A stretch of 64,000 nucleotides of DNA. Source: Pseudarthrobacter sulfonivorans. Lineage in GTDB: Bacteria; Actinomycetota; Actinomycetes; Actinomycetales; Micrococcaceae. Within the stretch, counting starts at the first letter, position 1, and each line of letters opens with the position of its first letter. The stretch is taken from the NCBI RefSeq assembly GCF_014712225.1, contig NZ_JACXBW010000005.1:1-64000 (forward strand), written 5' to 3'. Positions 43,810 through 52,421 of the stretch are shown piece after piece. A program made the position numbers and the translations under genes. The notes under the pieces are model-generated. The model was given only the letters and a program-made list of their open reading frames with translations. It searched no databases and was not told the DNA's origin.

Positions 43810-44958
43810 TCACGGCGCGCCCTCCCCACGAACCGTTGCATTCTCGGTGCTCGATCTGGTTGCAGGGCTCGGGTATAAAGGCTCAAGTCTGCCCTCGCCG
43901 GGCGGGTGTGGTTCGACATTTGTCCCCCCGGGGAGCCCTTCGAGAAGATCCTGTGCCCGTTTGTCTAGCAGGCGCGAAAGTGCCTGTTGTGCAAAACCGA
44001 AGATCAGGGCATAGGCAAGAATTTGGCCTTGGGAATCCAGGCGAGAAAGACCTGGTACAAAGTTGCCCTGAACTGCGACGAGGCCCAAGATGGCAGCCAG
44101 CACTCCGAGCGGAACCTTGAGAAAGGCAAGTGCGACCGGCACGTCGTATGGTGTCGACGTCCCTTTCAGGTTCCGGATGGAGAGCGTAGCGGCTGTGGTA
44201 CCGCCCAACGCCCCTAGGAGTGCCACGACTAAGATGTCGTTTCCCGTTGGCGCTGCCTGCGGCCCTGAAGCTGTGGGACAGTGCGTTGTCTGGGGCGCCG
44301 TTGGTGCGTCCGGTGTCAGGTCTCCAGGAAAACAGAAGGGAATGAACGTTGGGTTGTTGTAGACGAACACCACAGCGAGGGACAGGAGCAGAAAAAGGAA
44401 GCCGGCTGATGTTAGGACGATGTTCCGGAAGCTTCGGAGCTGGGCGTGCTCTAGGTCGAGTTTCTCGTAGCTGTCACCGACCAGTCGGCGCATGCGAGGC
44501 CGCAGATTTTCCAGACTTTCCTGCTGAAGTTCAGCCAGGGTGATGCGTCTGGGGTCGTCCCGATGAAGGGTGGCATTAGCACGGGCAACTACCATCGGTA
44601 TCTCTGCGCGGAGCTCCGCTGGGCTATATAAGTCGATCAACTGGGTTCGGGCTGCGTGGAGGTTTCGATACGCCGCCTCAACAAGGGTGCCTCGCCACCA
44701 GTTGGCGACCGCGCGCGGTGCAGGATCCTTTTTGTTAGCCGCGAGCCGAGCTCGCTGAGAAAAATCGCACACGGCGTCGGCGACGGAATCTTGGTAGGGA
44801 GTCAGTGGTTCACGCTTACGTATGGCTCTTACACGGCTCTCAATGCGGGCCGTGTCTACATCGACATGCTGTACCCAGATCCGCCGGCGCTTCTCTGACC
44901 GGTCGATCATGACCACGCGGTTTTCTACAGCCGGAGTCCCACTACCCTGGTCGTTCAT
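43810..44958 (-). CDS. Membrane protein with four C-terminal helices
   Basis: A 382-residue protein starting MNDQGSGTPAVENRVVM at 44958 behind AGAGGAAG. The first 170 residues are soluble and charged (VDTARIESRVRAIRKREPL ...). Helices: FRNIVLTSAGFLFLLLSLAV, DILVVALLGALGGTTAATLS, VALAFLKVPLGVLAAILGLV, and a final weak one, then ALSRLLDKRAQDLLEGLPGG. Family unknown to me; the last part resembles that of the IPT membrane protein at 33729. SARP-type site S5 lies about 180 bases upstream. Confidence 0.75.
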   Translation of the reverse strand: MNDQGSGTPAVENRVVMIDRSEKRRRIWVQHVDVDTARIESRVRAIRKREPLTPYQDSVADAVCDFSQRARLAANKKDPAPRAVANWWRGTLVEAAYRNLHAARTQLIDLYSPAELRAEIPMVVARANATLHRDDPRRITLAELQQESLENLRPRMRRLVGDSYEKLDLEHAQLRSFRNIVLTSAGFLFLLLSLAVVFVYNNPTFIPFCFPGDLTPDAPTAPQTTHCPTASGPQAAPTGNDILVVALLGALGGTTAATLSIRNLKGTSTPYDVPVALAFLKVPLGVLAAILGLVAVQGNFVPGLSRLDSQGQILAYALIFGFAQQALSRLLDKRAQDLLEGLPGGTNVEPHPPGEGRLEPLYPSPATRSSTENATVRGEGAP

Positions 44959-45136
44959 CGCTACTTCCTCTGAGGACCCACAGCGTGTTAGGTCCAAGAT
45001 CTGCCAACAACTGGTTTTTCGCTGTCAACCGTGCAACGTGTCCTAGCCGTTACCTCAAACCGGGGCTGCTACCTCAATTCATAGCTACCGGGATATGTTT
45101 GCACATTTGAATATGAGGAGAGAGTAATTCGTCGCC

Positions 45137-45153
45137 CGTTACGGGCGCGTTAC
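45137..45153 (-). promoter_or_regulatory. SARP-type direct repeat S5 with -10
   Basis: Minus strand GTAACG-CGCCC-GTAACG, period 11, then 10 bases and TACTCT, an actinobacterial -10 (TANNNT). Best-formed of the six sites. Confidence 0.8.
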
Positions 45154-45330
45154 TTTCATGCTTCGCATCATTCAAGATTCTCTTCCGTAGCCAGTGTCTG
45201 CAGCCAAACCGCCAATCCGGAGAGCCTCATGCGATCTCTGCTCCTCTAACAAATGCTCGTCAAGAATGGTTCTTAAGAATTCAACGCCCCGGATAGGTGC
45301 CTGATTTTGGGAGCTCACCGGCGAGTGGTC

Positions 45331-45442
45331 CCGGTGGTCTCTGTGGCTTCCTTCGTTGATGCAGTAGCTAAGGCCCGAGGGCTTTGACCTGATGCGTTCG
45401 AGCATGCGCCAGAATGTTCCGTCCTGCCAGTGGCTAGCGAAG
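45331..45442. repeat. 110-bp repeat, copy B
   Basis: Partner of 38551-38660. On the minus strand the frame reads SHWQDGTFWRMLERIRS and GLSYCINEGSHRDHRDH without a stop over about 40 codons. Confidence 0.6.
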
Positions 45443-45505
45443 GTTTTGCTCGTTAGTACGCTGCCCTTGAGCTATATACGGACTTGAACGTGCCAGCATT
45501 GAGAT

Positions 45506-46678
45506 ATGCGGAATCGGTTGAGCAAGGACCAGCGGATTTGGAAGCGACTTCTCACGGACCTACGTGATGGGTCAAAGACGCTAAGGGTCCGGCACGTGAA
45601 CCTTTTCTTTGCCATTGTCTTCTCCCTGGCGGGTGCCGTCGTGATCGCCATCGCGGCTGCATGGCTACTCGCGCCCCGGCTGAACGTGGGCACGGAGACA
45701 ACGCCCCCAGCGGATCTAACGAGGTTAGCGCTGACTATCGCTGCTGGCGTTGGCGGAGTGGTTGCCCTTGTTGTGGCATACAGACGGCAACGGGACCTTG
45801 AACAAGGCAGATTCGTTGAAGGCTTCGGTGCCGCCGCCAAGCAGCTCGGTGATGCCGACGTCGCCGTGAGGATGGCTGGGGTGTACGCCATGGCCGGTGT
45901 CGCAGATCAGGCATCGAAGCTAAAGCGGCAACAGTGCATTGATGTCCTGTGTGGTTATCTCCGGTTGCCCTATTCGCCGGAACTTGGCAACAACCATCAG
46001 TCAGGCCGCACGATCAAAAAGCCTTTGTTTCGGAAGGGAGGCCCCGAGGAAGAACTTCGGTTCCAGTACCGCCAGAACGACAAGGAAGTACGCCAAACCA
46101 TCGTGCGTGTCATTACCGGCCACCTACAGGAAAAGTCGGTACGCTCCTGGTCCTCAAACATTTTTGACTTCACGGGCTCTCATTTTGAAGAGGCTTATTT
46201 CTTCGAGGCGATCTTCAATGGCTACGTCACCTTTCAAGGTGCGACCTTCAGCGGCAAGAAAACCTCGTTCCAACGCGCGATCTTCAGCGGCGAGATTACG
46301 TCGTTCAACGGGGCGACCTTCAGCGGGCCGACGTGGTTCTACGGGGCGACCTTCAGCAGCGACAACACCTGGTTCACGAGTGCGGCCTTAAGCGGCTCGA
46401 CCGGGTTCGACAGGGCGACGTTCAGCGGCGACAATACATCGTTCGACGGCGCAACCTTCAGCGGCGACAATACATCGTTTGACGGCGCAACCTTCAGCGG
46501 CAAGCACACCTCGTTCAAAGAAGTGAACTTTGGCGTTGGCAAGGTTAGCTTTGAGCGTCCGAAGGTCTGGAATCCACCTCCTGCTTTCGACTGGGATCCA
46601 GGGAGGGATAAGCCAACTCCAAAGCCGGCAAATGTTGAGCCACAGGATTGGCCCCCCATCGTACGACCCTCTGACTGA
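45506..46678 (+). CDS. Membrane protein with pentapeptide-like repeats
   Basis: A 390-residue protein. Two helices near the N-terminus (LFFAIVFSLAGAVVIAIAAA and LALTIAAGVGGVVALVVAY), then the YRRQRDLEQGRFVEGFGAAAKQLG region typical of pentapeptide-repeat membrane proteins in actinobacteria, then about eight 15-residue repeats of the form GATFSGxNTSFDGATFSG (Pentapeptide_3 type). The repeats form a right-handed beta helix on the cytosolic side. Function unknown. No SARP-type site is seen upstream. A transposase remnant begins right after the stop. Confidence 0.85.
   Translation: MRNRLSKDQRIWKRLLTDLRDGSKTLRVRHVNLFFAIVFSLAGAVVIAIAAAWLLAPRLNVGTETTPPADLTRLALTIAAGVGGVVALVVAYRRQRDLEQGRFVEGFGAAAKQLGDADVAVRMAGVYAMAGVADQASKLKRQQCIDVLCGYLRLPYSPELGNNHQSGRTIKKPLFRKGGPEEELRFQYRQNDKEVRQTIVRVITGHLQEKSVRSWSSNIFDFTGSHFEEAYFFEAIFNGYVTFQGATFSGKKTSFQRAIFSGEITSFNGATFSGPTWFYGATFSSDNTWFTSAALSGSTGFDRATFSGDNTSFDGATFSGDNTSFDGATFSGKHTSFKEVNFGVGKVSFERPKVWNPPPAFDWDPGRDKPTPKPANVEPQDWPPIVRPSD
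46240..46515 (+). repeat. Tandem repeat coding for pentapeptide-type beta helix
   Basis: Short 30-45 bp units with the shared string GCGACCTTCAGCGGC or close variants, within the pentapeptide-repeat gene. Confidence 0.7.
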
Positions 46679-46699
46679 ATCAGTGGCCAGCAAACCTTC

Positions 46700-47240
46700 T
46701 ACGTTCTCGATGACGAAGGGGTAGCAGACACTGTAGTCTCGACGTTCCACCAGGACGATCCGGCGTTCGGGTACCGGTTCATCGCCGACGAACTCGAAGA
46801 CCACGGTTTCAGCGCAAGAGAACGGGTGGCGCGGCTGTGCTGCAGCCAGCGGATCTGGTCCGTGTTCGCCAAGAAACGCGGTCTGACCCGTAAAGCCGGC
46901 CCGCCGGTGCATGACGACCACGTCCGGCGGGACTTCACCGCGACGGCGCCTGATCAGCTGTGGCTCACGGACATCACCGAGCACCGGACTGACGAGGGCA
47001 AGCTCTACCAGTCCGCCATCAAAGACGTCTATTCCAACCGGATCGCGGGCTACTCCATCGATTCCCGGATGAAAGCGTCCCTGGCCGTCTTGGCCCTCCA
47101 TAACGCGGTAGCGCTTCGGTAGCCGGCAGGAACCGTGGTGCACAGCGACCGTGGATCCCAATTCCGCTCCAACGCCTTCGTGCACATTGAAGACCTCCTT
47201 GTGAACTGGACTCTCGACAAGCCCAACTCCACTCGGAGGT
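46700..47240 (+). pseudogene. IS3-family transposase OrfB remnant
   Basis: AFGYRFIADELEDHGFSARE, SQRIWSVFAKKRGLTRKAGP, QLWLTDITEHRTDEGKLY and VVHSDRGSQFRSNAFV are the DDE core of IS3-type (IS407 group) transposases. The frame is interrupted by TAG at 47120 between two DDE aspartate regions, the start is missing, and the Glu-containing part is replaced by unrelated sequence after about 47190. Confidence 0.85.
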
Positions 47241-47259
47241 CTTCTTTTTGTCACCTAAC

Positions 47260-47520
47260 CACGCCGGTGTTCCTAACGTCCGCGGTTAATACATCTAGGA
47301 CCGAAAGAGACCAGCCATGGCGCGCTGATCGGGAGGCATACCATTCACGCAGTTCTTGGTCCCGCCATTGGTCAAGAAGGGCGACGTCGTGGCTCCAAAT
47401 GATTTGTGCAGACACTGTTTGCACAAATTCATTCGGGCCATCCATGCCTCCGCAAGAGCACGCATGTAGTAAAGATTTCTGCGCGAAAAGCCCTTCATGT
47501 CCGCGGCACAATTTGGTCCA
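47260..47520 (-). pseudogene. DUF1016 (YhcG, PDDEXK nuclease) remnant
   Basis: KGFSRRNLYYMRALAEAWM followed, in a shifted frame, by FVQTVSAQIIWSHDVALLDQ and ELREWYASRSARHGWSLSVL. These are consecutive parts of the YhcG N-terminal region. The frameshift falls between ALAEAWM and the next block, and the nuclease domain is missing. Confidence 0.75.
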
Positions 47521-47650
47521 ACGGCATGCGGGACAAATCTACTAGTTCCGAGCCTTTTTGCCGATGGTAGGTGGCCACTGTGGGCTACGCCTGCAACGCT
47601 TTGCTTTCCGAGTCCACTGGGAGACTTTAGCCAACGAGTCCTGTCCGGTC

Positions 47651-47667
47651 GTAACGGGCGAGTAACG
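47651..47667 (+). promoter_or_regulatory. SARP-type direct repeat S6 (copper-radical-oxidase gene)
   Basis: Plus strand GTAACG-GGCGA-GTAACG, period 11, then 9 bases and TACTTT. It points to the gene at 48108, with a long leader of about 430 bases; no gene of more than about 60 codons is supported in 47668-48107. Confidence 0.7.
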
Positions 47668-48107
47668 CCCGCCAGATACTTTAGGAACATGGATGCTAAA
47701 GGGAGGCATGTTTTGGGCCCCTAGCTGTGCTAAGCCGGTCGGTTGGTGACGCGGCTGATGGGTGAGGTTCCTTAGCATTGCGGGGGGCTGCGGGATTCTA
47801 GCTGCCGGTGAAGTCCTGGTGACAGGGCCGGCGGTTTGTCACTGAGGCGTAGGGCTTAGCGGAGGACCACGCCGCGAGGAGGACGCGGTTGCAGCGTCCA
47901 AGTTTGCCGTTGCTCGGGGGTCGGCAGGGACTGCGATTTGGGGTGCCGGGAGGTTTGGCGAGGCTCGTCCTCGGGGAAGGAGTACATCGTGGCGATCCAA
48001 GTTATCCATGAGCTCTTCACGCTTCGAGTTCTTCCGCTCGCAGCCTTGCGCGATCGCGGCCGTTGCTCTCGGCCGGCCCGGATGACCGGGTCAGAGGGAG
48101 GCCTCTG

Positions 48108-51100
48108 ATGCCTGCCGGTTCGGGGAGTTGGGCTATTGCCGCCCAGAATTCGGAGATATTGGCCGTGCACGCGGCGCTGTTGCCGAGCGGGAAGGTTTTG
48201 TTCTTCAGCGGCTCTGAGCACGACGAAGCACCGCTGGACCCGACCGGTCGGTTCAACGCCACCCGCCTGTGGGATCCTGCTGACAACATTGTCCGGATCG
48301 CCGGAGGCCCGGCCCCGGAAGACCTCTTCTGCTGCGGTCACTGCATACTTCCAGACGGGGACGTGTTCGTCGCGGGAGGCACCGAGTATTACGAAGACAA
48401 GGCGCTACCGGAACACGCGCGCGTCGACCACTTCACCGGAAGCAGATCGGCAGTCATCTTTGACTGGCGGGGCGAACGGTGGCACCCCGCACCACCCATG
48501 GCCCAAGGACGCTGGTATCCCAGCTGCCTGACCGTGGCCGACGGGCGCGTCATGGTTCTGAGCGGTCACGCGAACACTACCTCCGGTCTGCACGAGAACA
48601 CCTTCGTCGAAACATTCGATCCAGGCACAGGAACCTGGACGGCGCAGTTCGCCACGATTCCCCCGTTGGAGGATACCGGTGGATCTATTAAATTCCTGTC
48701 GCGCGAAGTCAGACCCATGGTGTATTATCCCCGCCTGCACCAACTGCCGGACGGGCGAATCTTCTCCTCCACCGCACTCCGGGTAGCCAATGTGCGCCGA
48801 ACGAGGACGATCGACCTCCCTGGCCGCACGGTCACCGATCTGGGTCCGCCTCCCCCGTTTGGCGACGCCGCAACCAACCCTGCCAACATCTATGCCCGGT
48901 CGGCCTTTGCCTCGGTCCTGCTGGCGTTGACCCCTCCTTTCTACGGCGCCCGGATACTGATCTGCGGTCAGCATCAACCGCTCTTCTTCGAGCCGCACAA
49001 CGCCCACCTCGGCTGGCGGCCGGCGGGGTCCCGAAATCCCAACCCGATACGGGCCTACGGCAACGCGGTCCTGCTGCCGGACAAGTCCGTTTTGGTGGTT
49101 GGAGGAGCAACATCCGAGCGGCTGCCCGTTTTGGGTGGCGGAGCGGACACCAGCGCGGTCCACCACGCTGAGCGTTTTGTGCCGGACACCGACACGTGGG
49201 AGCCGCTCGCAACGTCTCCCCACAACATCGCCCGTGTCTACCACTCCGTGGCGTTGCTCCTGGCCGACGGGCGGGTATGGATCGCCGGGTCCAATCATGA
49301 CAGCGACCGCAACCACGCGGGTGTGCGCAAGGACGACCCGACCAAGGGCGACGCCCGCGAGCTCCGGATCGAGGTGTTCTCGCCGCCTTATCTGTTCACG
49401 ACGGACCCCACCGGCGCCATTGTGCCCGCGCCGAGGCCCGCGATCGGACCAACCCATCTCGGAGCCGGTCACGGCCAGCTGTTCCCGGTCCCCACCCCTG
49501 TGCCGAACACCATCAGGAAGGCGCATCTGGTGCGCGCCGGCTCGGCCACCCACGCAATGAACCTGGATCAGCGGCTCATAGTCCTGGAGATCGTTTGGAC
49601 GGATGCGGCATCCATCGCGGTCAGGATGCCGCCCAATGGAGCGGTTGCGCCGCCCGGCTATTATCTCCTCTTCCTCTTCGACAACGTCGGGACGCCATCC
49701 GTTGGCCGTTTCGTGCGCCTCTCCCCTACCTATCCGTTGGCCGAGGTGTACGTGGGCAGGCCGCTAACAATCATCAATGAGCCTGACCCATCCCCGTATC
49801 CCGTCCTGGACCTGGGAACAGTGGATGTTGGAGCCTCTCTCCGAGGGCTGATCGCCGTCAGGAACGTCGGAACCGGCCCTTTGCGTCTCAACGATATTGC
49901 GTTTTCTGGGGACTTCCTGTCGGAGGACATCCCGCCGGCGCCTTTGCTGGGCTTCCTCGGCCGTCCCCGGAACGTGCAGGCCACGATCATGGGTTCCGGC
50001 GCTCAATCGGGAGAATTTGTAAAAGTGGACGTGAAATTTACCCCGACCACGCCAGGGCGCCACGTCGGCAGGATCTTCATCCACACCAACGCCGACGACC
50101 TCCCCCATTTCTTCATCGATCTTGAGGCGGACGTCCCGGGACTCGAAATGGAACTTTTCCCCTCCGGAACCAACGGTGTCAGTGTCGAATTCGGGATCGT
50201 GGAGGTTGGCACCTCCGCCGTCCGCGAGGTTATGCTCCGCAATCGTGGACCCCTTGATGCCTCCGTCGACGACCTGGTCGTCGACGACGCCGGCCGGAAC
50301 AGCGGCTTCCAGGCCCCCCAAGTCGTATCCGAACGCCTCGTCCGAGCAGGGCAGTCCCGCACCTTTCCGTTTTTCTTCTCCCCCATTGGCGTCGGACCGG
50401 CCCAGACGGTCCTCACTTTGGTCGCAAGGAGCCTTCCGGGTCCGTCCAGATTCACCCGACAACTGAGCATCGTCGCGCATGCCGAAGGCACGGGACCGCG
50501 GCTTGTAGCCTCACCTTCGGCCTTCATCTTCGTGCAGCAGTTGATCCGCACCTCCAGCCCGCCCCAAACGTTGACCGTCCGGAATACCGGATCCAGCCCG
50601 CTGCATATCTCCAGCATCGTCACCAGCTCCGATTGGGCGCTGGAGCAGCCCATAGACCAGAAGGAAATCTTACCCGCGGGCAGCCTGGATGTCGGGGTGG
50701 TATTCCGGCCCGGCACCGACGGTCCACTCACCGGCGTCCTCCTCATCGACAGCAACGCACCCGGACCGTCCGTGTCCGTACCCCTTGAGGGGACCGGCAA
50801 GGCGGCGCCCATCGCTTCCCTCTCGCCACCCGCAGTCGCCTTCGGGCCGCAGGTGGTCGGAACCCATGGAATCTCCAGGAAAGTCCACATACTCAACAAC
50901 GGCGCGGCAGAGCTGCACGTGGCCGCCGTCAGTCTCTTCGGCCCCAATGCGGGTGACTACCAGGTTATTGCTGACAGCTGCACGGGAGGCGCCGTGTCAC
51001 CCGAGGGAACGTGCGTCATCGACGTGCAGTTCACACCCTCCGCAACCGGGAACCGCGGCGCAGACCTGGAAATCATCGACGACGCGGGCGGCAGCCCTCG

Positions 51101-52082
51101 CACCGTTTCCTTGACCGGGACCGGCGCGGTAGCACCCATCCTTGTTGCCAACCCGTCCGCCCAGCAATTCGGTCCCGAGCCCCTGCTGGACAGCAGTGAA
51201 CGTCAGGGCCTCGTGGTGACCAACCAAGGCACGGACCCGCTGACCATCACCGGTGTGGGCCTGACCGGGACTGCCGCCGCCGACTTCTCCGTCGCCGGTC
51301 ACTGTATGGGGACCACCCTGTCACCCGGTGCAGCATGCGCCCTGGAGGTCATCTTCCGGCCCACGGTGATCGGAGGGCGTGAGGCTGAAATTGTCATCAC
51401 CGCCGCACCCGCACCTCCCGTAACAGTCGGGCTGGCCGGAACGGGTGTGGGTGCGGCCGCGACGTTCGACCCGGACGCAGTAACCTTTCCGTCTCAGCCT
51501 GTCGGGTCGTTTAGTCAGCGGCAGGACATCTGGCTCAAAAATATCGGCAATGCCCCGCTTGCCATCGCGTCTATCGGGGCAACTGGGGACTTCCGCCAGG
51601 ATAACCACTGCGGCGACCTGTTGCGCCCAGGCGGGTCCTGTCTGATCCGCGTAATCTTCACCCCGATCCTGGCCGGTGGCCGCAGCGGCGCAATCAGTGT
51701 CACGGACAGCTCCGGTAAGGTCTACCGGATGCAGTTGGACGGCGTAGGCGTTGAACCGCGCGCCGCCCTCAACAGCGCAACACGGAACTTCGGTGAACAG
51801 GCGGCCGGCACGACCGGCACGCCGCAGACCGTGCAGCTGACCAATGCCGGAACCGGACCGCTGATCGTAAACAAGGTCGCCGTCACCGGCGCGAATGCCG
51901 ACGCTTTCACCACCGGGTCAAACACCTGCAGTGGAGCTGTCCTATACCCCGGCACCTCATGCGCTATCGGTATCACCTTCGCCCCCCAAAGCGTTGGCCC
52001 ATTTCTGGCCGAAGCCGAGATCGTTACAAACGCGAGCGATAGCCCACACAAGATCAGGTTAAGCGGCACCGGCGTGCCCTGA
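48108..52082 (+). CDS. Galactose-oxidase-like copper radical oxidase with ASH/HYDIN-type domains
   Basis: A 1324-residue protein, ATG 48108 behind GAGGGAGG. Residues about 1-545 are a Kelch-type propeller with the C-terminal DUF1929 domain of galactose/glyoxal oxidases. The copper-site residues seem intact: Cys75 (DLFCCGH), Tyr137 (RWYPS), Tyr378-His379 (RVYHSVALLLADGR) and His482 (GSATHAMN). From 546 onward there are seven or eight about 100-residue Ig-like modules of the ASH/HYDIN or choice-of-anchor-D type (GxxVDVxFTPxxxGxRxA patterns). No signal peptide is visible, unlike most secreted members. SARP-type site S6 is upstream. Confidence 0.85.
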   Translation: MPAGSGSWAIAAQNSEILAVHAALLPSGKVLFFSGSEHDEAPLDPTGRFNATRLWDPADNIVRIAGGPAPEDLFCCGHCILPDGDVFVAGGTEYYEDKALPEHARVDHFTGSRSAVIFDWRGERWHPAPPMAQGRWYPSCLTVADGRVMVLSGHANTTSGLHENTFVETFDPGTGTWTAQFATIPPLEDTGGSIKFLSREVRPMVYYPRLHQLPDGRIFSSTALRVANVRRTRTIDLPGRTVTDLGPPPPFGDAATNPANIYARSAFASVLLALTPPFYGARILICGQHQPLFFEPHNAHLGWRPAGSRNPNPIRAYGNAVLLPDKSVLVVGGATSERLPVLGGGADTSAVHHAERFVPDTDTWEPLATSPHNIARVYHSVALLLADGRVWIAGSNHDSDRNHAGVRKDDPTKGDARELRIEVFSPPYLFTTDPTGAIVPAPRPAIGPTHLGAGHGQLFPVPTPVPNTIRKAHLVRAGSATHAMNLDQRLIVLEIVWTDAASIAVRMPPNGAVAPPGYYLLFLFDNVGTPSVGRFVRLSPTYPLAEVYVGRPLTIINEPDPSPYPVLDLGTVDVGASLRGLIAVRNVGTGPLRLNDIAFSGDFLSEDIPPAPLLGFLGRPRNVQATIMGSGAQSGEFVKVDVKFTPTTPGRHVGRIFIHTNADDLPHFFIDLEADVPGLEMELFPSGTNGVSVEFGIVEVGTSAVREVMLRNRGPLDASVDDLVVDDAGRNSGFQAPQVVSERLVRAGQSRTFPFFFSPIGVGPAQTVLTLVARSLPGPSRFTRQLSIVAHAEGTGPRLVASPSAFIFVQQLIRTSSPPQTLTVRNTGSSPLHISSIVTSSDWALEQPIDQKEILPAGSLDVGVVFRPGTDGPLTGVLLIDSNAPGPSVSVPLEGTGKAAPIASLSPPAVAFGPQVVGTHGISRKVHILNNGAAELHVAAVSLFGPNAGDYQVIADSCTGGAVSPEGTCVIDVQFTPSATGNRGADLEIIDDAGGSPRTVSLTGTGAVAPILVANPSAQQFGPEPLLDSSERQGLVVTNQGTDPLTITGVGLTGTAAADFSVAGHCMGTTLSPGAACALEVIFRPTVIGGREAEIVITAAPAPPVTVGLAGTGVGAAATFDPDAVTFPSQPVGSFSQRQDIWLKNIGNAPLAIASIGATGDFRQDNHCGDLLRPGGSCLIRVIFTPILAGGRSGAISVTDSSGKVYRMQLDGVGVEPRAALNSATRNFGEQAAGTTGTPQTVQLTNAGTGPLIVNKVAVTGANADAFTTGSNTCSGAVLYPGTSCAIGITFAPQSVGPFLAEAEIVTNASDSPHKIRLSGTGVP

Positions 52083-52106
52083 AGCTCCGGTTTGCTCCTC
52101 CCCCCT

Positions 52107-52421
52107 TCAGGAGGAGAGGACGAGGACGAACCAGAAGGTGCAGACGTTGATGGTCATCGTGGAGGTCCATGCTTCCCAAAGCTTGATGCTGATTTGGTCG
52201 TTTTCGATGTTGGGGTGTTTGGCCCTGATAAGCGCCAGTCCGGTTACGGCGACGGTAAGGAAGATTCCAGCCCCAACCAGCCCAGTTACAACCGGAACAC
52301 CTACAAGGTCTGCTCGAGTAATGGAAGGGGCAGACCTCGAAGCAAGGCAGCGCATCGCCCCCGCGGTCGCCATCCTAGCCAGATTACTCATTTTAGGCGC
52401 ATTGGCGACTCTCGCCATCAT
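52107..52421 (-). CDS. Small two-helix membrane protein (uncertain)
   Basis: A reading frame of up to 104 codons with two hydrophobic stretches (VPVVTGLVGAGIFLTVAVTGLAL and TINVCTFWFVLVLSS, quoted in part). It overlaps the start of the plus-strand gene at 52321. Start position uncertain (ATG at about 52352 or 52421). May be a real antisense-overlapping gene or chance. Confidence 0.3.
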   Translation of the reverse strand: MMARVANAPKMSNLARMATAGAMRCLASRSAPSITRADLVGVPVVTGLVGAGIFLTVAVTGLALIRAKHPNIENDQISIKLWEAWTSTMTINVCTFWFVLVLSS

